From Ceratobasidium sp. AG-K (lineage: Eukaryota > Basidiomycota > Agaricomycetes > Cantharellales > Ceratobasidiaceae): a stretch of 64,000 bases of DNA. The stretch's first letter is position 1. Every line of letters starts with the position of its first letter. Below the pieces are notes generated by a model. The model saw only the letters and a program-made list of their open reading frames with translations. It searched no databases and was not told the DNA's origin. Position numbers and translations under genes: made by a program. The stretch lies in the NCBI GenBank assembly GCA_037039685.1, contig JAWNGF010000002.1:6138001-6202000 (forward strand). Direction: 5' to 3'. Positions 56,158-64,000 of this stretch are shown piece after piece.

Positions 56158-58158
56158 TTAGAGGGAGACCCCTTCTTTTCCCGAGTCTTCCATAATTGTT
56201 GCCTCCCTTCCTTTAACGCTGGGTTCCGTCGTTATCCATTCCTTGGACGGACATTTGAATGATCGGTGTCCTTCCTGCCCGCACTTCAAGCAGCGGTTGC
56301 TTGCTATCCTTGCTTTGTATACTTCGTCGGGTAGCCGCTTTGTAGAGGATTGTCCGCTCGTGGTTGGTTGAGCTGCCTTCTTTCCTGTGGAGACCTTGAT
56401 TTGTTGCAATTTCTGGTCAATAGAGATTGCGATTGAGATCCACCGGTCAAGGGAAAGTTCTCGTTCTGTCCCATCTTCATTGATCAGGGTAAGTTCGAAA
56501 CGAGCTAGTTCAGTTTTGACTTCGGATTTCAATCCTTCCTTAAACTGGTTGATCAGAGCTTCCTGTCCCCAGTTTACGTCTACCAAAAGGTATCGGAATT
56601 CCGAAGCATAGTTTGCTACCGAGTTGTTCTGTTTGCATTTACGAATGTCCGATTCGGCTTTGGCCTTTTTGTTAGGGTCGCTGAACTGTTCCATGAAGTG
56701 TGCCTTGAAGCTTTCCCACGAGGTGAGATTTTGGTTGTTTTCTCCTTGGTTAAGCGATCGTAAGAGTACTTGTGCCCAGTGAGTGGCGGCTTTGTTCTCA
56801 GATTTGAAGTTTGCTAGAGCTTCGCGGATTCTTTCTTCATTGGAAGTGTATTGATCGCCCAGGCGCATAAAGTAGCTTTCCATTTGTGTGATGAACATTT
56901 CGGTGCCCTCTCCCTTTTTTCCGTCAAAGGCTTCTGGACGAGTCACTTTGGGACGACGTGGTCCATTACCGATGTTTGGGTTCTCGGTTAGTCGTTGGAT
57001 TCTTAATTCTAATTCGTCGATCCTGGTAGATTCCGCGTCTGGGTGTGGTGGAGAATTTGATCGTCTGGAGGGAACCCCGTGCAGGGATGCTTCGTCCATT
57101 TCTTCTCGCATGTTGTTGATAGTTTCCTGAATTTCCGTGATTTTGGTAGTGAAGGAGGTTCCTTCCTGTCGTAAGTTTTCTAGTCCTTGTGTTACCGCCT
57201 CGTTCCATTTGAGTTGCCCTTGTCTGGTAGTGTTGAGTTCCTCGCGTATGTTGTTCACTAGTCCTTGAGTGTTGGTAACCTCATTTCGGAGGCGGGTTAC
57301 ATCTTGACCGACTAGGAAGGAATTATGTTCGCCATTTCTTGCCGAGTTTAGAATGTCCGTCAAGGTGCCTTGTAGGGTGTTGATGGAATCGTTAAAGATT
57401 TGCTGGTTGTTTGCTAGGACTTGTGTGGCCTGTTCTAAGCCGCTAAGCCTTCGATCTATAGTGACTCTCATTCCGTCTATAACCCTAAGAGTGGCGTTGT
57501 GTCTTCCTTCTAGGAGATCGTCCAGGTCATCTAGATTACTGATTACAGTCCTGTTGCTAGGGCTGGAACTTGAACTCGAGCTTCCTGGATCGCCGGTGCT
57601 TTGTTGTACCGGGGCTAATTGTCCGGAGTAACCCTGTGGGACATACGGTGGTGCTGGAATTGCTGGCGTGACTGGCTGGGAAGCCACTGGGATAGGTCCT
57701 GCGTTAGTGATGGTTCCTCCTATTTGGGGAACTGTGGGGACATTTGGAATGTGTGGTGTAGGAGGAGGTCTAATGGGAACAAGTGACACGCCCCCGTGAG
57801 CTTCAGGTTGGGGAGAGAAGAACTGTCTCCTAGTCCCTAGTGGCCATAAGGGGCGTGATGGTCCTGGACTTCCAGTTGGAATACGAATTGCAGCTGGGGT
57901 GGGGTCATTTGTGAGATCTCCTGGTTCCCTAGTTGTGATAGTGGGTTCTTCCTCTTGTACAGTTGTCATGTCGGCAATGCCGAACGCTCCTGGCATCGAT
58001 GTTTGGCTTTGGGAGTGTGATCGGACAGGACCCCCCGCTTGAATTTGTGTGATATCTTGTTCGTTTAGTGATCCTGTGGGCCTTGCTGCCCGACTGGGTC
58101 CTCTTCTTGTTGATATAGTAGATGAGGGGCGTGATCCTCCATCTTCTTGAATAGACAT
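56158..58158 (-). CDS. Gy2 Gag, intact
   Basis: 666 codons starting MSIQEDGG 23 nt inside the 5' LTR. It has a Pro/Ser-rich N-terminal third, a long heptad-like middle (VTRLRNEVTNTQGLVNNIRE), the gag domain THWAQVLLRSLNQ...WESFKAHFMEQFSDP, and the zinc knuckle CLKCGQEGHRSFKC. It ends TAA 15 nt after the GGGAAAA heptamer at 56176-56182. Confidence 0.92.
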   Translation of the reverse strand: MSIQEDGGSRPSSTISTRRGPSRAARPTGSLNEQDITQIQAGGPVRSHSQSQTSMPGAFGIADMTTVQEEEPTITTREPGDLTNDPTPAAIRIPTGSPGPSRPLWPLGTRRQFFSPQPEAHGGVSLVPIRPPPTPHIPNVPTVPQIGGTITNAGPIPVASQPVTPAIPAPPYVPQGYSGQLAPVQQSTGDPGSSSSSSSPSNRTVISNLDDLDDLLEGRHNATLRVIDGMRVTIDRRLSGLEQATQVLANNQQIFNDSINTLQGTLTDILNSARNGEHNSFLVGQDVTRLRNEVTNTQGLVNNIREELNTTRQGQLKWNEAVTQGLENLRQEGTSFTTKITEIQETINNMREEMDEASLHGVPSRRSNSPPHPDAESTRIDELELRIQRLTENPNIGNGPRRPKVTRPEAFDGKKGEGTEMFITQMESYFMRLGDQYTSNEERIREALANFKSENKAATHWAQVLLRSLNQGENNQNLTSWESFKAHFMEQFSDPNKKAKAESDIRKCKQNNSVANYASEFRYLLVDVNWGQEALINQFKEGLKSEVKTELARFELTLINEDGTERELSLDRWISIAISIDQKLQQIKVSTGKKAAQPTTSGQSSTKRLPDEVYKARIASNRCLKCGQEGHRSFKCPSKEWITTEPSVKGREATIMEDSGKEGVSL
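56176..56182 (-). promoter_or_regulatory. Probable -1 frameshift site between gag and pol (Gy2)
   Basis: GGGAAAA on the minus strand in phase G GGA AAA, identical in position and context to Gy1 and Gy3. The pol frame is open from here to its first nonsense codon. Confidence 0.65.
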
Positions 58159-58180
58159 ATTTGTTAAGCTTGTTTTGTAA

Positions 58181-58636
58181 TGTCGTAAGCTTCTTCTTGG
58201 TGGCTATGAGACAAGCCGCGATGGAGAGTGGACGGCACTAAGACCTAAGTGACCTCTTGAAACGCAACACACTTAAGTGTCTGTAGGCTCTTGAGGGTAG
58301 GGGTGGTTCTAAGTGTCACTCAGAGGGGATGTTTTGACGAGACAAAACAAGCTGGGGTTACCAGGCTTGTTGGTCCTCTATATATATTCAAGAAGTGGCC
58401 GAGTCATACAAGGCGCAGCCACATGAGTCATACAAGACAGCCAGTCAGGAGTGTCCATGTGAGTCATGCTGTATGAACAGACATGACTCGTACAAAGCAC
58501 AGCCGCGTTACACAATGTAACAGAACAACCACAAGAAGGTGGCAACGCGGCAAATAGAAACAGAAACACAAGACAAAGAAGGGGACAGGCGGGCGAGACA
58601 ACAGGCGAGTCCGATGGAGTGCGCTGGCTCACGACA
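58181..58636 (-). repeat. Gy2 5' LTR, 456 bp
   Basis: Partner of 51415-51870. On the element strand it is followed by TTACAAAACAAGCTTAAC and then the gag ATG. No clear tRNA primer site was recognised in that 22-nt gap. Confidence 0.93.
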
Positions 58637-58641
58637 AAGTC

Positions 58642-59374
58642 GTAGTTGGCGTACTGCCCCTGGATTTTTGGGATCGATCGGTTTTTTGACAAAGAAGCAA
58701 GGTGATGCAATGGGTGATTTGCTTGGTCGGATTTTCCCCGTTGCAATTTCTTCATCCAAGTATTCTCTTAGTGCAATTGACTCTGCTGGAGAGAGTGGGA
58801 TAGGTCTGGCTGGTTTCGGAAGTTCAGCTCCTTCCTTGAAGTCGATGGTGCAATCGTATGGACGATGATCCGGGATTCTTTTGAATTTTTCTTCGCTGAA
58901 GACGTTGGCGAATTCCTTGAATTCCTCGGGCAGTTCGTCTATCGAGGCTGTCCTTGCTTGAATCGGTTCTGTCCGCCATTGTATGTGCTTTGTTTTCCAA
59001 TCGATGACAGGGTTTGATTCTTCTAACCATTCCAATCCTAGGATAAGTTTAGTTTCTCCAGTAGGCATAGCGAAGAAGACTTGTTTGAAGGTTCTTCCTT
59101 CCACCTCTAGTTCCAGCTTTGCTTTGAAACGGATTTGGTGAGAGAGTTCCTTCCCCTGGATACCAATTACTTTTCTAGGAGTGGGAAGTTCCGTGAGTGG
59201 AATGTTGTTCAATCGAGCCCACGAGATGTCCAAGAAGTTTTTTGATGCTCCAGAATCAATGAGAGTTGGGATAGCTTCTGTGATTCCGGCAACGCTTGCG
59301 TAAACAATGGTAGATTCATTTGTCGCTCTAAAGTACATTGTTTCCATTGCCGGTTTTTTGGTCTCTCCACACAC
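58642..59374 (-). CDS. Gy1 pol, first segment: protease to early RT
   Basis: Starts GTG in the -1 frame just after the gag stop. It includes the protease site LIDSGASKNF and the linker to RT (PDHRPYDCTIDFKEGAELPKP), and breaks off within the RT at AVRQLRL where Gy2 was inserted. The reading can be continued at 51409 without loss of frame. Confidence 0.88.
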
Positions 59375-59376
59375 AG

Positions 59377-61368
59377 TTAGCGGGAGACCCCTTCTTTTCC
59401 CGAGTCTTCTATTGTTGCCTCCCTTCCTTTTACGCTAGGTTCCGTCGTTATCCATTCCTTGGACGGGCATTTGAATGAACGGTGTCCTTCTTGTCCGCAC
59501 TTCAGGCAGCGGTTGGTTGTTATCCTTGCTTTGTATACTTCATCAGGCAGCTGCTTTGTAGAGGATTGTCCGCTGGTGGTTGGCTGGGCTGCCTTCTTCC
59601 CTGTCGAGGTTTTGATTTGTTGCAATTTCTGGTCAATAGAGATTGCGATTGAGATCCACCGGTCAAGGGAAAGTTCCCGTTCTGTCCCATCTTCATTGAT
59701 CAGGGTTAGTTCGAAGCGAGCTAGTTCGGTCTTGACTTCCGATTTCAATCCTTCCTTGAATTGGTTGATCAGAGCTTCTTGACCCCAATTTACGTCTACC
59801 AGGAGATATCGGAATTCCGAAGCGTAGTTTGCTACAGAGTTGTTCTGTTTGCATTTTCGGATATCTGATTCGGCTTTAGCTTTTTTGTTGGGGTCGCTGA
59901 ATTGTTCCATGAAGTGTGCCTTGAAACTTTCCCATGAGGCGAGGTTTTGGTTATTTTCCCTTTGGTTAAGTGAACGTAGGAGTACTTGTGCCCAGTGGGT
60001 GGCAGCTTTGTTCTCAGATTTGAAGTTTGCTAGAGCTTCGCGGATCCTTTCTTCGTTGGAAGTGTATTGATCGCCCAGGCGCATAAAGTAGCTTTCTATT
60101 TGTGTGATGAACATTTTGGCACCTTCCCCTTTCTTTCCGTCGAAGGCTTCTGGACGAGTCACCTTGGGACGACGTGGTCCACTACCCGTGTTTGGGTTTT
60201 CGGCCAGCCGTTGGATTCTTAATTCTAATTCGTCGATCCTGGTAGATTCCGCGTCTGGATGTGGTGGAGAGTTTGATCGCCTAGAGGGGATCCCGTGCAG
60301 GGATGCCTCGTCCATTTCTTCTCGCATGTTGTTGATGGTTTCCTGAACCTCCGTGATTTTGGTAGTGAAGGAGGCTCCCTCCTGTCGTAAGGTTTCTAGT
60401 CCTTGTGTTACTGCCTCATTCCATTTGAGTTGGGCTTGCCTGGTAGTGTTGAGTTCTTCGCGTACGTTAATTACTAGTCCTTGGGTGTTGGTAACTTCAT
60501 TTCGAAGGCGGGTTACGTCTTGACCAACTAGAAAGGAATTATGTTCGCCATTTCTTGCCGAGTTTAAGATGTCTGTCAAGGTTCCTTGTAGAGTGTTGAT
60601 GGAGTCGTTAAAGATTTGCTGGTTGTTTGCTAGAACCTGTGTGGCTTGATCTAGGCCACTAAGCCTTCGATCTATAGTGACTCTCATTCCGTCTATAACC
60701 CTAAGGGTAGCGTTGTGTCTTCCTTCAAGAAGGTCGTCTAGGTCATCTAAATTGCTGATTACAGTCCTGCCGCTGGAACTTGAACTTGAGCTTCCTGGAT
60801 CACTGGCGCTTTGTTGTACCGGGGCTGATTGCCCGGAGTAACCCTGTGGGATATATGGGGGTGCTGGAATCGCCGGTGTGACTGGCTGGGAAGCCACTGG
60901 AATTGGTCCTGCGTCGGTGATGGTTCCTTCAATTTGAGGAACTGTAGGGGCACTTGGAACATGTGGTGTAGGAGGAGGTCTAATGGGCACAAGCGATACG
61001 CCCCCATGAGCTTCGGGTTGGGGAGAAAAGAACTGTCTTCTAGTCCCTAACGGCCACAGGGGACGTGATGGTCCTGGAGTTGCGGTTGGAATACGAATTA
61101 CAGCTGGAGTGGGGTCATTCGTGAGATCTCCTGGTTCTCTATTTGTGATAGTGGGTTCTTCCTCCTGTACCGTTGTCATGTCAGAAATGCCGAAAGCTCC
61201 CGGCATTGATGCTTGACTTTGGGGGCGTGATCGGGCAGGACCTCCCGCTTGAGTTTGTGCGATATCTTGTTCGTTTAGTGATCCTGTGGGCCTTGCTGCC
61301 CGACTGGGTCCTCTTCTTGTTGATATAGTGGATGAAGGACGTGACCCTCCATCTTCTTGAATAGACAT
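59377..61368 (-). CDS. Gy1 Gag, intact
   Basis: 663 codons, the same architecture as Gy2 Gag but three residues shorter, mainly in the serine run after DPGSSSSSS. It carries the gag domain and zinc knuckle CLKCGQEGHRSFKC. The slippery heptamer GGGAAAA is at 59395-59401. It ends KEGVSR where Gy2 and Gy3 end KEGVSL. Confidence 0.92.
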   Translation of the reverse strand: MSIQEDGGSRPSSTISTRRGPSRAARPTGSLNEQDIAQTQAGGPARSRPQSQASMPGAFGISDMTTVQEEEPTITNREPGDLTNDPTPAVIRIPTATPGPSRPLWPLGTRRQFFSPQPEAHGGVSLVPIRPPPTPHVPSAPTVPQIEGTITDAGPIPVASQPVTPAIPAPPYIPQGYSGQSAPVQQSASDPGSSSSSSSGRTVISNLDDLDDLLEGRHNATLRVIDGMRVTIDRRLSGLDQATQVLANNQQIFNDSINTLQGTLTDILNSARNGEHNSFLVGQDVTRLRNEVTNTQGLVINVREELNTTRQAQLKWNEAVTQGLETLRQEGASFTTKITEVQETINNMREEMDEASLHGIPSRRSNSPPHPDAESTRIDELELRIQRLAENPNTGSGPRRPKVTRPEAFDGKKGEGAKMFITQIESYFMRLGDQYTSNEERIREALANFKSENKAATHWAQVLLRSLNQRENNQNLASWESFKAHFMEQFSDPNKKAKAESDIRKCKQNNSVANYASEFRYLLVDVNWGQEALINQFKEGLKSEVKTELARFELTLINEDGTERELSLDRWISIAISIDQKLQQIKTSTGKKAAQPTTSGQSSTKQLPDEVYKARITTNRCLKCGQEGHRSFKCPSKEWITTEPSVKGREATIEDSGKEGVSR
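59395..59401 (-). promoter_or_regulatory. Probable -1 frameshift site between gag and pol (Gy1)
   Basis: GGGAAAA on the minus strand, read G GGA AAA in the gag frame 15 nt before its stop, with the overlapping -1 frame leading straight into protease. Confidence 0.65.
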
Positions 61369-61390
61369 GTTTGTTAAGCTTGTTTTGTAA

Positions 61391-61843
61391 TGTCGTAAGC
61401 TTCTTCTTGGTGGCTATGAGACAAGCCGCGATGGAGATTGGACGGCACTAAGACCTAAGTGACCTCTTGAACTGCAACACACTTAAGCGTCTGTAGGCTC
61501 TTGAGGGTAGGGGTGGTTCTAAGTGTCACTCAGAGGGGATGTTTTGACGAGACAAAACAAGCTGGGGTTACCAGGCTTGTTGGTCCTCTATATATATTCG
61601 AGAAGTGGCCAAGTCATACAAGGCGCAGCCACACGAGTCATACAGTCTACCAGTCAGGAGTGTCCATGTGAGTCATGCTGTATAAACAGACATGACTCAT
61701 ACAAAGCACTGCCGCGTTGCACAGTGTAACACATAACCACAAGAAGGTGGCAACGCGGCAACGGAAACGGAAACACAACACAAAGAAAGGAACAGGTGGG
61801 CGAGACAACAGGCGAGTCCGATGGAGTGAGCTGGCTCACGACA
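61391..61843 (-). repeat. Gy1 5' LTR, 453 bp
   Basis: Partner of 31829-32281. Its outer end abuts the CCGAA duplication at 61844-61848, after which the copia pol frame resumes. Confidence 0.93.
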
Positions 61844-61848
61844 CCGAA

Positions 61849-63618
61849 CATGTTCTTCTTGCTCTTAACACTCTCCACCAATCATGTGACAATATCGCAC
61901 CTTATGCCAAAGAATGGTTTCAACGTAACCATAGAGCTCTGGTGACTCAGACTATCGGTAACCCTGGCAACATCATCTTTGATGACCTTTCTCCTAGATG
62001 GGTTAACGCTATCAATGACCCTATCCATGGTGATGCCTGGATCAAAGCTGGCCACACTGAGTTTAACATGCTTAAACAAGCCAACACATTTGATGAAATC
62101 AATCGAGACGACATTCCCCCTGGCAAACAAATTCTTACTTCTGGAATGGTGACAAAGCTGAAACTCAATCAAGACGGCAATATTGCAAAATACAAGGCAC
62201 GCTGCGTAGTACATGGCAACCAACAAATCCCCGGAAAATCATACAATGACACCACTTCAAATACACCATATCTTGATGCTATCAGGATTGTTCTCAACAT
62301 GGTTGCTCATGCAGATCTTGATTGTCACATCATTGATGTCACTGGTGCTTATATCCATGCCCCTATTGATTGCCCTCTTTATGTCGAATTCCCTGAAGGT
62401 TTTGGTAAACATGGACCCACAGTGATGAAACTCAAGAAAGCCCTTTATGGCGCTCATCAGTCCAGTTACCAATGGGAACAATTTTGCAATGAGAAGATTG
62501 CAACTCTTGGTTACAAGGAAAATCCCGTCGACATTTCCATTTTTATCTGTAACCAACACGGCGTCATTTCCATCCTAGTATGCTATGTTGATGACTTTAT
62601 GATTGCTTGCACCCCTGGCCATATGCAACAAGTCAAATCCAAACTTATGTTGCTCTTCAACTGCCAAGATCTAGGGGAAGCAAAATCATTTTTAGGCATG
62701 AACATCATTCGAGATCGCACAGCCAAGACCCTTACCATTTCCATGGAACAATATATCAAGCAAATTGTATCACTTGCAGATCTTAGTAACGCCAAATATG
62801 CTCATTCCCCTATGTTGCATACCACGCTGACCCTTGAACCTGCTTCTGATGTCTGGGATAACTATCCATTTGCAACAATGATTGGTCGCATACTTTGGGT
62901 AGCCCGCTGTTGTTGGCCCGATATCACTTTTGTTGTCAACCTTCTAGCCCGATTCACTGCCAAGTACAACCAGACTCATGTTGGTGTACTAAAGCGCTGT
63001 TTCCGATATCTTAACAGCACTGCATCGAAAGGAATCACTTACTATGGCCGAGGACCCTTTGAAGAAGTCGCTTATACAGACGCTTCTTTCGCTTCCGAAT
63101 ACGAATCTTTTTCGGTTTCGGGCTGCATCGTTATGCTAGGTGGCGGTCCGATTATGTGGTCTTCCAAGAAACAGAAGACTATTTCGATTTCGACTATGGA
63201 AGCCGAATTTCATGCGCTTGCACACGCCACTCAGGAAGTCCTCTGGCTTCGACATTTCCTAAACGGCTTAGGAATCGATATTTCCCGTCCAACAACTATC
63301 CTAATCGACAATCAAGCCACAATCGACTATGTTAACAGCCCCACTCATCGCTCTCGAGCCAAACACATTTCCACTCGATATAACTTCGTCCGAGACTATT
63401 ATCGACAAGGATTCATTAATCTTGGCTATATTCCATCGAAAGACAACCTCGCCGACGCGTTTACGAAATCGCTTCCGTACCCACAGCACTGGTACCTCGC
63501 TAATTCATATATGGGCCTTAATCATTTATCCTCGAAAACGGCCCTTGGAGACCATTTTCCCCGAGAACAGGAGAATCACGATCTTAACGCCTGTTTCGAG
63601 CAAATGAATCTCGAATAA
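61849..63618 (+). pseudogene. Copia Pol, 3' part: reverse transcriptase and RNase H
   Basis: Joins in frame with the codons before 31829 (ALPE/HVLLALNTL). The RT motifs are complete: LDCHIIDVTGAYIHAPI, YGAHQSSYQWEQF and the catalytic YVDDFMIA. RNase H has AYTDASFASE, SISTMEAEFHAL and the terminal STRYNFVRDYY / PSKDNLADAFTKSLP block typical of copia. 590 codons are open to TAA at 63618. This half carries no nonsense codon, unlike the 5' half. Upstream codons that seem to extend the frame belong to the Gy1 LTR. Confidence 0.92.
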
Positions 63619-63630
63619 ACCGTCTGGCTC

Positions 63631-63642
63631 GTTGAGGGGGAG
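63631..63642 (+). promoter_or_regulatory. Copia polypurine tract
   Basis: gttgagggggag directly abuts the 3' LTR start at 63643, the position needed for plus-strand priming. Confidence 0.75.
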
Positions 63643-63925
63643 TATTGTGAATCGAATGGAATATGCGAATCGAATGTACACGTCGCCTACTACCGAATGT
63701 GGCGAATTGACTCACTATATGCTGACTGATTATTTCTGTGCTGACTGATAGTACACGTATGCGTGTTACTAATTGTTTTCTTATCGTTCTCTCATGTTCT
63801 ACTCATGTGTGTATATAAAGCGACTGCGTATTCGCACAATACATCAACTCTGTAGTCCTACTTCCACTGCGTGGCCTAGCTAAGAAGCTCATTGAGTGCG
63901 AGACGTTCTCGGTAATATCTCAATA
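63643..63925 (+). repeat. Copia 3' LTR, 283 bp
   Basis: Identical to 27864-28146 over all 283 positions as compared line by line. It ends CAATA, followed by the AGATG duplication. Confidence 0.95.
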
Positions 63926-64000
63926 AGATGGATTAGCTGGGGGACAGGGATGACATGGTTCTTGCCACATAATCAAGCAGAAAATTTGGAGCAGAATCTC
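63926..64000 (-). pseudogene. F-box gene, N-terminal part, cut by window edge
   Basis: Minus-strand frame reading EILLQIFCLIMWQEPC then HPCPPANPS up to the AGATG duplication. EILLQIF is the core of the F-box helix that binds Skp1. The frame matches that of the C-terminal part at 27863. The true start codon lies beyond base 64000. Confidence 0.72.

Larger units (their letters stand above)
51415..58636 (-). mobile_element. Gy2: chromodomain gypsy element, same family as Gy1/Gy3
   Basis: LTRs 51415-51870 and 58181-58636 (456 bp), duplication AAGTC (51410-51414 and 58637-58641), inserted in the RT codons of Gy1. It is the only uninterrupted copy of this family in the window at 7222 bp: gag 58158-56158, pol 56155-52241, third ORF 52676-51912. 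Gag and the third ORF are open; pol has a single TGA at 55994. The LTRs differ at four positions. Confidence 0.95.
31829..61843 (-). mobile_element. Gy1: chromodomain Ty3/gypsy element, split by Gy2 and Gy3
   Basis: Ends are LTRs 31829-32281 and 61391-61843 (453 bp each, TGTCGT...ACGACA), flanked by the duplication CCGAA (31824-31828 and 61844-61848). After removing Gy2 and Gy3 with their duplications, about 7.2 kb remains, close to the length of Gy2 (7222 bp). The element reads on the minus strand: 5' LTR, gag 61368-59377, pol in pieces 59374-58637, 51409-48955 and 33373-32652, then the third ORF 33087-32323. I see no stop codon or frameshift in gag or pol apart from the two insertions. The LTRs differ at six positions. 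Confidence 0.95.
27864..63925 (+). mobile_element. Ty1/copia element hosting a retrotransposon nest
   Basis: Bounded by two 283-bp LTRs (27864-28146 and 63643-63925), each running TATTG...CAATA, and flanked by the 5-bp duplication AGATG (27859-27863 and 63926-63930). Without the Gy1 insertion it is about 6.0 kb. The domain order is gag, protease, integrase, reverse transcriptase, RNase H in a single frame, which defines the copia superfamily. The frame is interrupted by TGA at 29234, 30017 and 31676, and by insertion of Gy1 at 31829 within the integrase-RT linker. The two LTRs are identical by my reading. Confidence 0.95.

Noticed and set aside
61717..61848. Apparent N-terminal extension of the copia RT frame
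   Set aside because: These codons lie in the Gy1 LTR and the CCGAA duplication. The real upstream sequence of the protein ends at 31828.
27864..63925. Considered as a virus or a single giant transposon
   Set aside because: Six independent target duplications and in-frame rejoining at each junction show nested, ordinary LTR retrotransposons. There is no envelope or capsid gene of a free virus.
1..64000. CRISPR array, bacterial operon, origin or riboswitch
   Set aside because: No regularly spaced short repeats, no Shine-Dalgarno-led gene strings, and the genes are intron-rich, so the DNA is eukaryotic nuclear.

Overview
This window looks like nuclear DNA of a filamentous basidiomycete, most likely an Agaricomycete of the Rhizoctonia/Ceratobasidium type. 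The evidence for a fungus is direct: intron-rich genes with 47-64 nt introns (GT...CTAAC/CTGAT-like branch...AG), two NACHT-WD40 STAND proteins, a GPI-type chitin deacetylase, Skp1 and F-box proteins, and Ty1/copia and chromodomain Ty3/gypsy retrotransposons. The genus is an inference from the mix of families.

Bases 1-27863 are gene territory. It holds a spliced acidic protein of unknown function (1518-2589); two whole-gene duplicates of a six-exon NACHT-WD40 receptor, each with an N-terminal helical domain, a NACHT NTPase and 14 WD repeats (5655-10325 and 13971-18655), plus a decayed scrap resembling the 3' end of a third copy (about 4880-5160). On the minus strand lie an SGNH/Cap64-like gene broken by two stop codons (19956-21736), a complete divergent Skp1 (22205-22983) and a truncated Skp1 paralogue (23375-23897). 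A chitin deacetylase follows on the plus strand (24617-26367), then the C-terminal part of an F-box gene on the minus strand (26608-27863).

Bases 27864-63925 are one 36-kb nest of retrotransposons inserted in that F-box gene; its F-box-encoding start reappears at 63926-64000. A copia element (LTRs 283 bp, target duplication AGATG) was hit by gypsy Gy1 (31829-61843, minus, duplication CCGAA). Gy1 was hit by Gy2 (51415-58636, minus, AAGTC) and Gy3 (33379-48954, plus, TCTCT). Gy3 was hit by Gy4, a different gypsy family (37467-45355, minus, ATAAG), and by an element now reduced to a solo LTR (45712-46167, CAGAT). With inner insertions removed, Gy1, Gy2 and Gy3 are each about 7.2 kb, Gy4 is 7.9 kb and copia is 6.0 kb.

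The gypsy elements encode Gag, then Pol in the -1 frame (protease, RT, RNase H, integrase, chromodomain), then a third ORF, again in the -1 frame and overlapping the end of pol. This third ORF has no function I recognise, is kept in all four gypsy copies, and carries a CRGC motif in both families. It is the best candidate here for something undescribed. Gy1 has intact gag and pol frames if the later insertions are ignored; all the other copies carry nonsense codons, nearly all explicable as CGA to TGA.
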